NCBI GenBank assembly: GCA_017470985.1
Contig: JAFUXA010000010.1
Coordinates: forward strand, 84,055-148,054
Source of the DNA: Lachnospiraceae bacterium
GTDB taxonomy: Bacteria > Bacillota > Clostridia > Lachnospirales > Lachnospiraceae
DNA length: 64,000 nucleotides
Direction of reading: 5' to 3'
The first letter of the stretch is position 1, and the number at the start of each line of letters is the position of its first letter. The position numbers were made by a program, and so were the translations under genes. Under the pieces are notes generated by a model. The model saw nothing but the letters and a program-made list of their open reading frames with translations. It had not been told where the DNA came from and made no database searches. Shown in pieces: positions 28,103 through 37,158 of this stretch.

Positions 28103-29497
28103 ATGAAGAAGTTTATGGATGATGATTTTCTTCTTACAACAGAGACTGCCAGACATCTATATCATGATTTTGCCAAGGACTTACCAATAATTGATTATCA
28201 TTGTCATTTGAGCCCTCAGGAAATTGCTGAGGATGTACATTTTGATAATATTACACAGGTATGGTTGGGCGGAGATCATTATAAATGGAGACAGATGCGT
28301 TCTAATGGTGTAGAAGAGAAGTATATCACCGGTGATGCATCTGATAGAGAGAAGTTCCAGAAATGGGCCGAGACTTTGGAGATGGCCATTGGCAATCCTC
28401 TGTATCATTGGAGTCATCTTGAGCTGAAGAAGTATTTCGGCTATGAGGGTGCCCTAAATGGTGATACAGCAGAAGAAGTGTGGAATCTGTGTAACGAGAA
28501 GTTGCAGAATATGTCAGCGAGACAGCTGATATTGGATTCCAATGTTGAAATGATTGGAACAACAGATGATCCTATTGATGATTTGAAATGGCATAAGATG
28601 ATTGCAGAAGATGCTGATTTCAATGTGAAAGTATGTCCTTCATGGAGACCTGATAAGGCTGTAAATATCGACAAGGATGAGTATATGGATTACATCCATA
28701 AGCTTGCTGATGCTTCAGGAATTGACATTGAGTCAGTGGCTGATATCAAGAAGGCTTTGTCTATCAGAATGGAATATTTTGCAGATCACGGTTGTGTTGT
28801 AAGTGATCATGGAATTGAGTATGTAATGTACAAACCTGCAACAGATGCAGAGGTAGAAGAAATATTTGCCAAAAAGATTGCCGGCAAGGCTATATCAAAA
28901 GAGGAGAGCGACAAGTTTAAAATGGCACTGCTTCTCCATTGTGGACGTGAATACCATCGACTGGGATGGGTGATGCAGCTTCACTATGGTGTAAAACGTG
29001 ATAACAATCGTCGTATCTTTGAAGCCCTTGGTCCTGATGCTGGAATTGACAGTATTTCAACAAGTGCGCCAATCAATGAGTTGGCAGATTTCTTGAATGA
29101 ACTTGATTATACCAATGAGTTGCCAAAGACAATTGTCTATTCATTAAATCCAATAGATAATGCTGCAATTGGTACTATTATCGGTTGTTTCCAGTCTTCT
29201 GAGGCTGTTGGCAAGATACAGCATGGAAGTGCTTGGTGGTTCAATGATAATAAGACAGGTATGAGAGAGCAGATGACATCTCTTGCAAATCTTGGACTAT
29301 TAGGTAACTTTGTTGGAATGCTTACAGATTCTAGAAGTTTCTTGTCATATACTCGTCATGAATATTTCCGCAGAATTGCCTGTGGTCTTGTTGGTGAGTG
29401 GGTAGAAAATGGAGAATATCCTGCTGATGATAAATCTCTTCAGAAGATTGTGGAGGGTATATCATATAGAAATGCCAAGAGATATTTTGGAATCTAA
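28103..29497 (+). CDS. uxaC: Glucuronate isomerase (uronate isomerase)
   Basis: A 464-residue full-length UxaC of the amidohydrolase fold: IIDYHCHLSPQEIAED (metal-binding HxH, about residues 31-46), WLGGDHYKWRQMRSNG, GTTDDPIDDL, HCGREYHRLG and SFLSYTRHEYFRRI near the end. It interconverts D-glucuronate and D-fructuronate (and galacturonate and tagaturonate). It enters the pathway before uxuB. It begins 24 bases after eda. Confidence 0.97.
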   Translation: MKKFMDDDFLLTTETARHLYHDFAKDLPIIDYHCHLSPQEIAEDVHFDNITQVWLGGDHYKWRQMRSNGVEEKYITGDASDREKFQKWAETLEMAIGNPLYHWSHLELKKYFGYEGALNGDTAEEVWNLCNEKLQNMSARQLILDSNVEMIGTTDDPIDDLKWHKMIAEDADFNVKVCPSWRPDKAVNIDKDEYMDYIHKLADASGIDIESVADIKKALSIRMEYFADHGCVVSDHGIEYVMYKPATDAEVEEIFAKKIAGKAISKEESDKFKMALLLHCGREYHRLGWVMQLHYGVKRDNNRRIFEALGPDAGIDSISTSAPINELADFLNELDYTNELPKTIVYSLNPIDNAAIGTIIGCFQSSEAVGKIQHGSAWWFNDNKTGMREQMTSLANLGLLGNFVGMLTDSRSFLSYTRHEYFRRIACGLVGEWVENGEYPADDKSLQKIVEGISYRNAKRYFGI

Positions 29498-29558
29498 GAC
29501 CTTATTTGAGGGATTGTATTTTTAAATATTTTATAAAAGAAGAAAAAGGAGATAAAAC

Positions 29559-30590
29559 ATGGCAAAAGTAGTTACAATGGGTGAGATTATGCTTCGCTTA
29601 TCTACACCAAATAATGAGAAGTTTATTCAGGCAGATGAATTCGATATTAATTACGGTGGAGGAGAGGCCAATGTAGCTGTTTCTCTTGCAAATTACGGAC
29701 ATGATGCTGAGTTCGTTACAGCAGTTCCTGATAATGAATTAGGTGAGTGCGCTGTGGCTGCACTTCGCAAGTATGGCGTAAAGACTGACAATATTGCAAG
29801 ATGTGGTGAGAGACTTGGTATCTACTACCTTGAGACAGGTGCATCAATGAGACCTTCAAAGGTTGTATATGATAGAGCACATTCATCTATTTCTACAGCA
29901 ACAGCTGCAGACTTTGATTTTGATAAGATTTTTGAGGGAGCAGACTGGTTCCATTTCACAGGAATTACTCCAGCTGTTTCAGATTCAGCTGCTGTTCTTA
30001 CAGAGGAAGCATTGAAGGCTGCCAAGAAGCATGGCGTAAAGGTTTCAGTTGACCTTAACTTCAGAAAGAAGCTTTGGTCTTCAGAGAAGGCACAGAAGGT
30101 TATGAAGAACCTTATGCAGTATGTAGATGTATGCATCGGAAATGAAGAGGATGCAGAATTAGTTCTTGGATACAAGCCAGGAAATACAGATGTAACAAGT
30201 GGTGAGCTTGAGCTTGCAGGTTACAAGTCAATCTTTGAGCAGATGGTTGCAGATTACAATTTCGAGTACTGCATTTCATCTCTTCGTGTAAGCCATTCTG
30301 CATCAGACAATGGTTGGTCAGCATGTATCTACTCAAGAGATACTAAGGAATTCTATCATTCAAGAGAATATAGCATTCATCCAATCGTAGACCGTGTAGG
30401 TGGTGGTGATTCCTTCGCCGGCGGTACAATTTGCGGACTTCTTGATGGCAAGAATTTCAAGGATGCATTGGAGTTCGGTGTTGCTGCTTCTGCTTTGAAG
30501 CATACAATTCCTGGAGACTTCAACCTTGTAAGCCGTAAGGAAGTAGAAACTCTTGCAGGCGGAGACGGTTCTGGTAGAGTACAGAGATAG
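29559..30590 (+). CDS. kdgK: 2-keto-3-deoxygluconate kinase (PfkB family)
   Basis: A 343-residue ribokinase-family enzyme: VTMGEIMLRLSTPNN at the N-terminus, NYGGGEANVAVSLANYGHDA (substrate loop, about residues 31-50), and PfkB signature 2, RVGGGDSFAGGTICGLL, with the catalytic Asp (about residue 283). It phosphorylates KDG to KDPG, linking uxuA to eda. AAAAGGAG precedes ATG. Last gene of the operon, followed by a terminator. Confidence 0.94.
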   Translation: MAKVVTMGEIMLRLSTPNNEKFIQADEFDINYGGGEANVAVSLANYGHDAEFVTAVPDNELGECAVAALRKYGVKTDNIARCGERLGIYYLETGASMRPSKVVYDRAHSSISTATAADFDFDKIFEGADWFHFTGITPAVSDSAAVLTEEALKAAKKHGVKVSVDLNFRKKLWSSEKAQKVMKNLMQYVDVCIGNEEDAELVLGYKPGNTDVTSGELELAGYKSIFEQMVADYNFEYCISSLRVSHSASDNGWSACIYSRDTKEFYHSREYSIHPIVDRVGGGDSFAGGTICGLLDGKNFKDALEFGVAASALKHTIPGDFNLVSRKEVETLAGGDGSGRVQR

Positions 30591-30626
30591 TCAATTACTC
30601 CTAAGATTATAAATACTTTTTAAAGC

Positions 30627-30657
30627 TCCCGAGTGTGTAGTGCACTCGGGATTTTTA
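30627..30657 (+). terminator. Terminator of the hexuronate operon
   Basis: TCCCGAGTG / CACTCGGGA stem, 7-base loop, then TTTTTA, 37 bases after kdgK. Confidence 0.93.
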
Positions 30658-30726
30658 CTTGCATCAGGTTTATACTAGATGTTATTGTATTATAGAGCGT
30701 TAACGGCACATATGATTGGAGACAAA

Positions 30727-32163
30727 ATGGCACTTGAATATAATATAGCTTTAATAGGTTTTATGGGTTCCGGAAAAACTGCTGTTTCTGAATCTTTGAA
30801 AGAACAGTTTTCTATGAATGTTATTGATATGGATTCTGAGATAGAATGCAGGGCAGGAATGTCTATTTCAAATATTTTCCTTCAATATGGGGAGGAACAT
30901 TTCAGAAAGCTGGAGACAGAATTGTTGAAGGATTTAACTCAGCAACAAAATATTGTAATATCCTGTGGCGGTGGAGTTGTGCTTCGAGAAGAGAATGTTG
31001 AATACTTGAAGCAAGGTGGCAAAATTGTATATTTACAGGCAAGACCTCAAACCATTTATGACAGGATCAAGAATACTCATAACAGACCTCTTCTGGAGGG
31101 CAATATGAGTGTGGAAAATATTGCTGATATGATGGATGGCCGCAGGGATAAATACGAGAAGGCTGCAGATATTGTTGTGGATGTAGATGATAAATCTGTG
31201 GAAGAAATCGGAAGAGAAATCATAAATGCAATTCATAAATCTCATGAGACAACAGGAGATAATTCGATTTTACCTGCTGATGATATAGTCAGAGTAGATA
31301 TTAATGGAGCTACCAGACTTTATGGCTTGATTGGAAGCCCGGTGGCTCATTCAGCTTCACCTGCTATGTATAATACAGCCTTTGGTGCACTTGGAATTAA
31401 CAGTGCTTACCTGGCTTTTGATGTGGATGAAGAACATGTGGCTGAAGCAATGCAGGCTATGAGAACATTTAACATGGGTGGAATGAATGTGACAATGCCA
31501 TGTAAGAATGAAGTTGTAAAGCACATGGATGAGTTATCTGATGCTGCCAGACTTATGGGTGCTGTAAATACAATTGTAAATGATAATGGAAGATTGATAG
31601 GTCATAATACAGATGGTTGTGGTTTTGTTGGAAATTTGCGTGATAATGGTGTGGATGTTGCCGGTAAGAAAATAGTTGTATGTGGTGCAGGTGGCGCTGC
31701 AACTGCCATAATTGTACAGTGTGCTTTAGACGGTGCCAGAGAGATTAGCATTTTCAAGCGGGTAAATGCTACATTTAATACAACAGTAGAGCTGGCTGAC
31801 AAGATTATGTGTGAGCATGATGATGTAATAATCAATGTATATGATATTTCTGATGACAATAAGATGGTGGAAGAAATGCTCTCGGCAGATATATTTGTAA
31901 ATGGTACATCAGTGGGAATGCATCCAGGCGAAGAGGACAGTATAGTGAGGGATGCAAGAGGATTTCATGAGAATCTGGTGGTATGCGATATTGTATATAA
32001 TCCCCTTGAAACCAAATTGTTGCAGGACGCTGCTAGAGCTGGAGTAAAGCAATGCATTGGCGGTAAAGGTATGCTTCTGTGGCAGGGAGTTGCGGCTTTT
32101 AAATTATATACAGGTCAGGATATGCCTGTGGATATAGTGAAGAGAAAACTATCACTGGACTGA
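30727..32163 (+). CDS. Bifunctional shikimate kinase / shikimate dehydrogenase fusion
   Basis: About 478 residues. The N-terminal 165 or so are shikimate kinase (Walker A GFMGSGKTAV, DMDSEIE, FRKLETELL, CGGGVVLRE). The C-terminal 270 are shikimate dehydrogenase (YGLIGSPVAHSASPAMYN, NVTMPCKNEVV, GAVNTIVN, GHNTDGCGF, NADP loop CGAGGAATA). The fused enzyme would catalyse the fourth and fifth reactions in the shikimate pathway in reverse gene order. ATG 30727 has GGAG 5 bases upstream; ATG 30712 and 30679 are in-frame alternatives with weaker sites. Confidence 0.93.
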   Translation: MALEYNIALIGFMGSGKTAVSESLKEQFSMNVIDMDSEIECRAGMSISNIFLQYGEEHFRKLETELLKDLTQQQNIVISCGGGVVLREENVEYLKQGGKIVYLQARPQTIYDRIKNTHNRPLLEGNMSVENIADMMDGRRDKYEKAADIVVDVDDKSVEEIGREIINAIHKSHETTGDNSILPADDIVRVDINGATRLYGLIGSPVAHSASPAMYNTAFGALGINSAYLAFDVDEEHVAEAMQAMRTFNMGGMNVTMPCKNEVVKHMDELSDAARLMGAVNTIVNDNGRLIGHNTDGCGFVGNLRDNGVDVAGKKIVVCGAGGAATAIIVQCALDGAREISIFKRVNATFNTTVELADKIMCEHDDVIINVYDISDDNKMVEEMLSADIFVNGTSVGMHPGEEDSIVRDARGFHENLVVCDIVYNPLETKLLQDAARAGVKQCIGGKGMLLWQGVAAFKLYTGQDMPVDIVKRKLSLD

Positions 32164-32186
32164 TAAAATAATAATCGTAAATAAAG

Positions 32187-32242
32187 AAAACCCTTTTAGT
32201 GGAGAAAATGTCTGATGGACATCTCAATACTAAAAGGGTTTT
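32187..32242. terminator. Bidirectional terminator between aroK-aroE and the cyclophilin gene
   Basis: A 14-bp stem, AAAACCCTTTTAGT / ACTAAAAGGGTTTT, encloses a second small hairpin (ATGTC..GACAT). T-runs occur in both directions between the convergent genes. Confidence 0.88.
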
Positions 32243-32249
32243 AATATTT

Positions 32250-32774
32250 TTAGCACATCTCAGGTTCTGGATAATCTGCTCCAAAACAATCTACTGTGAC
32301 AGAAACCATTTTCTGATCTTCAAATGGTTTGTTGCTCCACATATCTACATCGCAGTTAGCAATTTCATCTACAACTTCCATACCTTCAATTACTTTGCCA
32401 AATGCTGCATAGTCACCATCGAGATGAGGAGAATCCTCGTGCATGATGAAGAACTGGCTTCCTGCAGAGTCAGGAATTGCTGTGCGGGCCATTGAGAGCA
32501 CTCCACGGGTATGCTCTAAGTCATTGTGGAATCCGTTGCTGTTGAACTCTCCAGCAATAGAGTATCCAGGGCCACCTGTTCCGGTTCCTGTAGGATCACC
32601 GCCTTGAATCATGAAGCCTTTGATTACTCTGTGAAAGATTATTCCATCATAGTAACCTTCCTTGATAAGGCTGATGAAATTATTAACTGTATTTGGTGCG
32701 ATTTCAGGGTAGAGCTCTGCCTTGATAATGCCGCCATTTTCCATTTCTATAGTAACAATTGGATTTTGTGCCAT
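32250..32774 (-). CDS. Cyclophilin-type peptidyl-prolyl cis-trans isomerase
   Basis: A 174-residue single-domain cyclophilin with FHRVIKGFMIQGGDPTGTG (catalytic Arg of FHRV, about residue 52), EFNSNGFHNDLEHTRGVLSM, GSQFFIMHED and the usual AAFGKVIEGMEVVDEI. No signal peptide, so it is a cytoplasmic folding helper. Single gene, convergent with aroK-aroE. Confidence 0.96.
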   Translation of the reverse strand: MAQNPIVTIEMENGGIIKAELYPEIAPNTVNNFISLIKEGYYDGIIFHRVIKGFMIQGGDPTGTGTGGPGYSIAGEFNSNGFHNDLEHTRGVLSMARTAIPDSAGSQFFIMHEDSPHLDGDYAAFGKVIEGMEVVDEIANCDVDMWSNKPFEDQKMVSVTVDCFGADYPEPEMC

Positions 32775-33055
32775 AGTATATACATTCCTTTCTAAAATAA
32801 AATTATCATGTTAATTATATGGTATAGGAGGTTGTTCGTAAAGAATTGGGTTGGAAAATATTCATGAAATTTTGTTGGAAAAATTATGTAATAATTTCAG
32901 GGGAAATATATTGCAAATCTATTGATGGGGTGCTAATATATCAATCACCACAAATCAGTGGTTAGTCTTTTTATTCATGGCATATCGCCATTATTTCATT
33001 TTTATGCATTGCATTTATTATGCCCGAGGATTTAGTTTTGTTGGAGGGATAAATT

Positions 33056-33247
33056 ATGCAAGAGATTATAAGAGAATATGGACCGGCAATTATTAGTTTA
33101 GTGGCTATTGGAGCTATGATTGGTTTAGTTACTTTGCTTATAGGCAAGGATTCTGGAAGTGTGGTTGGACAGGCGTTTAGCAATTTGTTGAACCAGTTCT
33201 TTAATTTACCTGGAGCAAAGGGGGCTATGCTATGGCCAATGATTTGA
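33056..33247 (+). CDS. Small Flp-pilin-like membrane protein, no leader (63 aa)
   Basis: MQEIIREYGPAIISLVAIGA is followed by a hydrophobic stretch to about residue 30 and a soluble tail. The EYG before the hydrophobic helix matches the Glu-Tyr pair that begins the mature part of type IVb (Flp) pilins, but there is no Gly-ending leader: GGAGGG lies 7 bases before this ATG, fixing the start. It overlaps the CpaF gene by 16 bases. Two other proteins in the locus share the pattern (35958, 36070). Candidate pilin or pseudopilin; function not proven. Confidence 0.65.
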   Translation: MQEIIREYGPAIISLVAIGAMIGLVTLLIGKDSGSVVGQAFSNLLNQFFNLPGAKGAMLWPMI

Positions 33248-34251
33248 TTGATATTAGTGAGGCTCGGGAATTTTTTGGGCCTCTATATATGTATATATTG
33301 GATGAATCTATTACAGATATAGATATCAATGGTGCTCTGGGAGAGGGAGGAGTGTGGCTTACAGATTGCAATAATACCAGAAGAGCTTGTTATAACCGGG
33401 GGGTAACCAAGGACTTCATAGATAATTTCTCTCAGAGGATTTCTAATCTGGTCAGTAAATCTTTCAATAAGCTTAATCCTGTTTTGGAGGGAGAGACTTC
33501 TGAACTTAGAATCACAATTGTGCATGAGTCTGTGTCCATAAGTGGCAGAGCTGTAAGCATTCGCAAGACTCCTAAAGTGTCCAGATTGACAGCTGAGAAG
33601 ATGTTGGCAGAGGGATATTGTAATCAGGAGATATTACAGATGCTGGAGGGTTTTGTGAGAGACAGGTTGAATATTGTAGTCGTAGGCGAACCGGGTGTTG
33701 GCAAGACTGAACTATGTAAGTATTTATCAGGATACATAAGACCTAATGAGAGAGTGGTGACTATTGAGGATACGCCGGAATGGCACTATAGCAGTCTGTT
33801 CCCGGATAGGGATTGTGTGGAGATAAGGATTAATGAACAGATGGGATACTGCGAGGCCATCAAGACCTGTATGAGACTGAATCCTAAATGGATTATGCTG
33901 TCTGAGGCAAGATCCAGGGAAGTTGTGCATCTCATAGAGAGTTTATCTACTGGAGTTAGAGGTATGACTACAATACATACTTCTGATGTAAGAAATATTC
34001 CTGACAGAATTGAGAATATGTCTGGTGGAGAGCGTGATGCCAGGAGAATGGAAAATGATATTTACACATTCATTGATGTGGGAATACTGGTGCGCAGGAA
34101 GTCAGTGGAGACATCCGCGGGAACCAAAATCATTCGATACATAGATCAGATTTGTATTTTTGACAGAGTTGATGGAGTAAATTACACTACCATGCTTGTA
34201 GATGAGGGGAGAGTACTATATGAGGTTGAAGAATATAAAAGAGGAGCTTGA
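33232..34251 (+). CDS. CpaF/TadA-type secretion ATPase
   Basis: A 339-residue type II/IV secretion NTPase. It has an N-terminal domain, VVGEPGVGKTELCKYLSG (Walker A, about residues 151-168), the Asp box TIEDTPEWH, an atypical Walker B region (NPKWIMLSEARSREV in place of RIIVGEVRGGE) and the His box GMTTIHTSD. It would power pilus assembly by the TadB-like protein that follows with a 32-base overlap. Start overlaps the preceding small gene, implying translational coupling. Tad-locus partners such as RcpA secretin are not expected in a Gram-positive. Confidence 0.9.
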   Translation: MANDLIDISEAREFFGPLYMYILDESITDIDINGALGEGGVWLTDCNNTRRACYNRGVTKDFIDNFSQRISNLVSKSFNKLNPVLEGETSELRITIVHESVSISGRAVSIRKTPKVSRLTAEKMLAEGYCNQEILQMLEGFVRDRLNIVVVGEPGVGKTELCKYLSGYIRPNERVVTIEDTPEWHYSSLFPDRDCVEIRINEQMGYCEAIKTCMRLNPKWIMLSEARSREVVHLIESLSTGVRGMTTIHTSDVRNIPDRIENMSGGERDARRMENDIYTFIDVGILVRRKSVETSAGTKIIRYIDQICIFDRVDGVNYTTMLVDEGRVLYEVEEYKRGA

Positions 34252-35560
34252 AACTTATGGTTACAAATTCGACCTGTCTAAGACCATGATCTGGATTGTG
34301 ATTGGGGGAACTATTGTGGTGGCGGTGGGGCGTACCTTTGGTCTTCCTGTCATATATATGATTGCTTTGGCGGCAGGTCTTGGATTTATAGCACCATTTT
34401 TTATTACATGTGTGTTGAAAGTGCAATTTGAGGAGAAGCGATTTGCTGAGATAAATATTTACATGGAGCAATTGCTATATTCTTTTCAGAAATCCGGCAA
34501 GATTCTTTCATCACTTAGAGATGTGCAGCAGCTGTTTGAGTCCGGAAATATGCATGATGCTATAGGCGAGTCTATCTCTTATATGGAACACACTTATGAC
34601 AGCGATGATATAGCTGGGGATGCTCTTGGAATATTGGAGAAGAAGTATCCGGCTAACTTGTTATATACCATACATAAATATTGTAATCAGGTGGAAATAA
34701 ATGGTGGGGAATCTGCAATGGGAATCAATCTATTGCTGGAGGCACGACGCATGTGGGCAGATAGATGTATGGAATTAATGAAGATGAAGAGGCAGAAGGT
34801 GTTGCAGATAATCTTGTCAGTGGGCATATCAATATTTATGTGCTGGATGCTTATTACTGTAGGTAAGAGGATGAATATAGATATATGTCAGTATGCAATT
34901 ACCAGGGTAACTATGGTTGTCACATTGTGGATTGATGTATTGATTATTTATCAGGGCTGTAAGACTCTATCCAAATCCTTGTGTGAGACCAGAATGCCGG
35001 GGGAGGAAGTATTAGACAAGATTGCTAAACTGCAGAGGCATAGTGGAAAGGGTGGGATGCATCCCTTTGACGGATTTATAAAAAGAGATATAAGAAAGGC
35101 CTTGGAGCAGGTGTTTCCACAATGGCTGCTACAGGTGTCTTTACTTCTGCAGGGAGAGAATGTGCAGGTGGCCTTGGCTAAATCCTATGAGGATGCTCCT
35201 GTATTGATGAAGCCTTTTCTTAGAAAACTGTTGCAGAGTCTGCGGGATAATCCTGGGGATATGATGGCTTATGTGAATTTTATGCAGGAATATAACCTGC
35301 CACAGGTACAGTCTACCATGAAGATGTTGTATTCAATATCTGAGGGAAATGGAGGAAGGGCATCTTCTCAGATAGAGGATATTATTCGGAGAAATCAGAT
35401 TATGTATGATCAGTCTGAGAAGATGAAGAACAGTGATGAGATGGCAGGGATGTATGCTTTGTTTTTGGCACCGCAGATAACTGCTGGAATGAAGATGCTG
35501 GTGGATATGTTTGTAATGTTCTATGGCATGATATCTGCTGGTTTCGTAATGGGAGGATAA
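34220..35560 (+). CDS. TadB/TadC-like (type II secretion F domain) membrane platform protein
   Basis: About 446 residues. Two hydrophobic segments come first (MIWIVIGGTIVVAVGR, then VIYMIALAAGLGFIAPFFI), then a helical T2SSF-like domain (MEQLLYSFQKSGKILSSL), two further membrane segments around residues 190-245, and a hydrophobic end (ITAGMKMLVDMFVMFYGMI). This is the inner platform that the ATPase drives. ATG 34220 is preferred to 34202, since GGGGAGAG is 5-10 bases upstream. Only one such protein is present where Tad systems usually have two. Confidence 0.75.
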   Translation: MRLKNIKEELETYGYKFDLSKTMIWIVIGGTIVVAVGRTFGLPVIYMIALAAGLGFIAPFFITCVLKVQFEEKRFAEINIYMEQLLYSFQKSGKILSSLRDVQQLFESGNMHDAIGESISYMEHTYDSDDIAGDALGILEKKYPANLLYTIHKYCNQVEINGGESAMGINLLLEARRMWADRCMELMKMKRQKVLQIILSVGISIFMCWMLITVGKRMNIDICQYAITRVTMVVTLWIDVLIIYQGCKTLSKSLCETRMPGEEVLDKIAKLQRHSGKGGMHPFDGFIKRDIRKALEQVFPQWLLQVSLLLQGENVQVALAKSYEDAPVLMKPFLRKLLQSLRDNPGDMMAYVNFMQEYNLPQVQSTMKMLYSISEGNGGRASSQIEDIIRRNQIMYDQSEKMKNSDEMAGMYALFLAPQITAGMKMLVDMFVMFYGMISAGFVMGG

Positions 35561-35563
35561 TAT

Positions 35564-35899
35564 ATGGAAAGTGTAATAAAAGGATTCCTGGGATTGTTTT
35601 GCCTGGTTAGTGTTGTGGTTTTGGGATATGGAGTTGTATCCATGGCCATGTCTGACAGAATGGCTGATACATATATAGATGATTGCGTTAATAAGATTGA
35701 GAATTCTATGTACTCTGAGGCTGTTATAACAGAGTGTAAACAAAAAGCCAGTGAGAGAGGATATAAATTGGATGTGGATTTATATAGAAGAGAGGATGTT
35801 GATGTACTGAGATACGGGCTGATTAAGATGGAATATCACAATGCTTATGATTTGTTTGATGGCGATAGAACCTATATGGTAAGTAGAAATATCTATTGA
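35564..35899 (+). CDS. Small N-anchored protein of the Tad-like locus (111 aa)
   Basis: One hydrophobic N-terminal helix (FLGLFCLVSVVVLGYGVVSM) and an outward-facing mixed-charge domain with a single late Cys pair of positions (DDCVNKIE, ITECKQKA). No recognised family. Starts 3 bases after the platform gene, so it is translationally coupled. Size and topology resemble a TadE/F-type minor pilin, which is inference. Confidence 0.6.
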   Translation: MESVIKGFLGLFCLVSVVVLGYGVVSMAMSDRMADTYIDDCVNKIENSMYSEAVITECKQKASERGYKLDVDLYRREDVDVLRYGLIKMEYHNAYDLFDGDRTYMVSRNIY

Positions 35900-35957
35900 G
35901 TAAGTATATTAAGCAGAAACATATTGTATGTGGATAAAATAAGTTAGGGAGGATTCT

Positions 35958-36056
35958 ATGGAGCTTATTGTAAATGAATTTGGTGAGACACTGGTTTATA
36001 TAATAGTTGGGGCAGTGGCAATGACTGCATATGGAGCAGTATTTGCAATGCTTTAG
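35958..36056 (+). CDS. 32-residue leaderless pilin-like membrane peptide
   Basis: MELIVNEFGETLVYIIVGAV followed by 12 further, mostly hydrophobic residues. GGGAGG lies 5 bases before ATG, and the gene sits in a tight row with its neighbours, so it is probably translated. NEFG at residues 6-9 matches REYG in the proteins at 33056 and 36070. It would be a single membrane helix with almost no soluble part. Confidence 0.6.
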   Translation: MELIVNEFGETLVYIIVGAVAMTAYGAVFAML

Positions 36057-36069
36057 TGGGAGGTAGAAT

Positions 36070-36522
36070 TTGGAAATTATAATTCGTGAATATGGCAAGA
36101 TGATTATTGCATCCTTGGTTACATGTGCTGTTATAGCTTTGCTGGTAATTGGTATCAAAAATATATATGTACACAGATTTGTATATGCCAAGGAAGAACA
36201 GAATATGGAGATGACAGCAGTTTTTGCAAACAGCTTAAAGGGTGCGAGTTTTGATATTTCATTTAACAGACTTTGCCAGAACCAGGCTTATGATATATCG
36301 CAGATTTGCAATATGCCTCAGGGTTGTAAAGCCTGTATAACAGGTATATATAGAGCTGAAGAAGGGGTGGATGCGTATTGGACATTGCCCAATGAACTAG
36401 AGAATATATATAGGGATGGTCAATATGTATTCAATGAACCCGGCATATACAAGATTTATATAAGAGTATGGAATGAAGAGGGTGGCAGTAGAGAGGGCTA
36501 TGGCAATGTAATTGTAAATTGA
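36070..36522 (+). CDS. Leaderless pilin-like protein with soluble domain (150 aa)
   Basis: Starts at TTG 36070 with GGGAGG 6 bases upstream. MEIIIREYGKMIIASLVTCA repeats the EYG-plus-helix pattern of the locus, then a domain of about 110 residues follows with four Cys (LCQNQAY, ICNMPQGCKACI) that may form disulphides outside the cell, and an Ig-like end (GIYKIYIRVWNEEGG). Family not recognised. Candidate major or minor pilin. Confidence 0.6.
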   Translation: MEIIIREYGKMIIASLVTCAVIALLVIGIKNIYVHRFVYAKEEQNMEMTAVFANSLKGASFDISFNRLCQNQAYDISQICNMPQGCKACITGIYRAEEGVDAYWTLPNELENIYRDGQYVFNEPGIYKIYIRVWNEEGGSREGYGNVIVN

Positions 36523-36537
36523 TTAGTGGGGTGAGTT

Positions 36538-37158
36538 ATGAAACAGGTAGTATTTGGAGTGGTATCCTTTGGAATAATTGCATGTATTACAGCTATTGTA
36601 ATGGTTATAGAGACTATGGATATAAGGGAGACGCAATTGAAGTCTCACTTGTCAGGTGTGATGTCTGTATACATGGAGAAACTGGTGGCAGGCGAGCTGC
36701 CACCTGATTATAGTATAGAGATTCTAGAGCAGGATATAAGAGATGAGTTGTGGGTAGATATAGATGGTGAGGAGAATCTATCCAAGGATGATAAATTTAA
36801 TTTGGATGTAGATATATTAGAATTCGATTATGAGAAGGGACTCCTGTCAGTTCAGGCTATAGAGCGTTATGCCAAGTTAAATGGTAAGACTGGAGAGGTG
36901 GTCTGTGTAAAGACTGCCATTGTAGACAGAAATGAGATTGAAGATGCCCAGGTATCTTATCTGATAGGTGATGAAATATATCGTAAATATATATACAGGG
37001 GAGTGGCAAATGATGAGGGATTAGAGATATATCCTCCTGCTGAACCGCAGATTCAGGGGCTGGAATTTAAATATTGGAAGAATCAGAATTCTAATGAGCA
37101 GGTGGACTTTCCTACCAGAGTGAAAGGAGGGGCTACATATGTTGCAGTATTTGAGTAA
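36538..37158 (+). CDS. N-anchored protein with short C-terminal InlB-like repeat (206 aa)
   Basis: An N-terminal hydrophobic helix (VVFGVVSFGIIACITAIVMV) is followed by an extracellular-type acidic domain. The C-terminus reads LEFKYWKNQNSNEQVDFP..GGATYVAVFE, similar to the beta-rich Flg_new/InlB-B repeats used in Gram-positive surface proteins. It overlaps the next gene by 20 bases. Probably a minor pilin or an adaptor of the locus, by position. Confidence 0.55.
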   Translation: MKQVVFGVVSFGIIACITAIVMVIETMDIRETQLKSHLSGVMSVYMEKLVAGELPPDYSIEILEQDIRDELWVDIDGEENLSKDDKFNLDVDILEFDYEKGLLSVQAIERYAKLNGKTGEVVCVKTAIVDRNEIEDAQVSYLIGDEIYRKYIYRGVANDEGLEIYPPAEPQIQGLEFKYWKNQNSNEQVDFPTRVKGGATYVAVFE

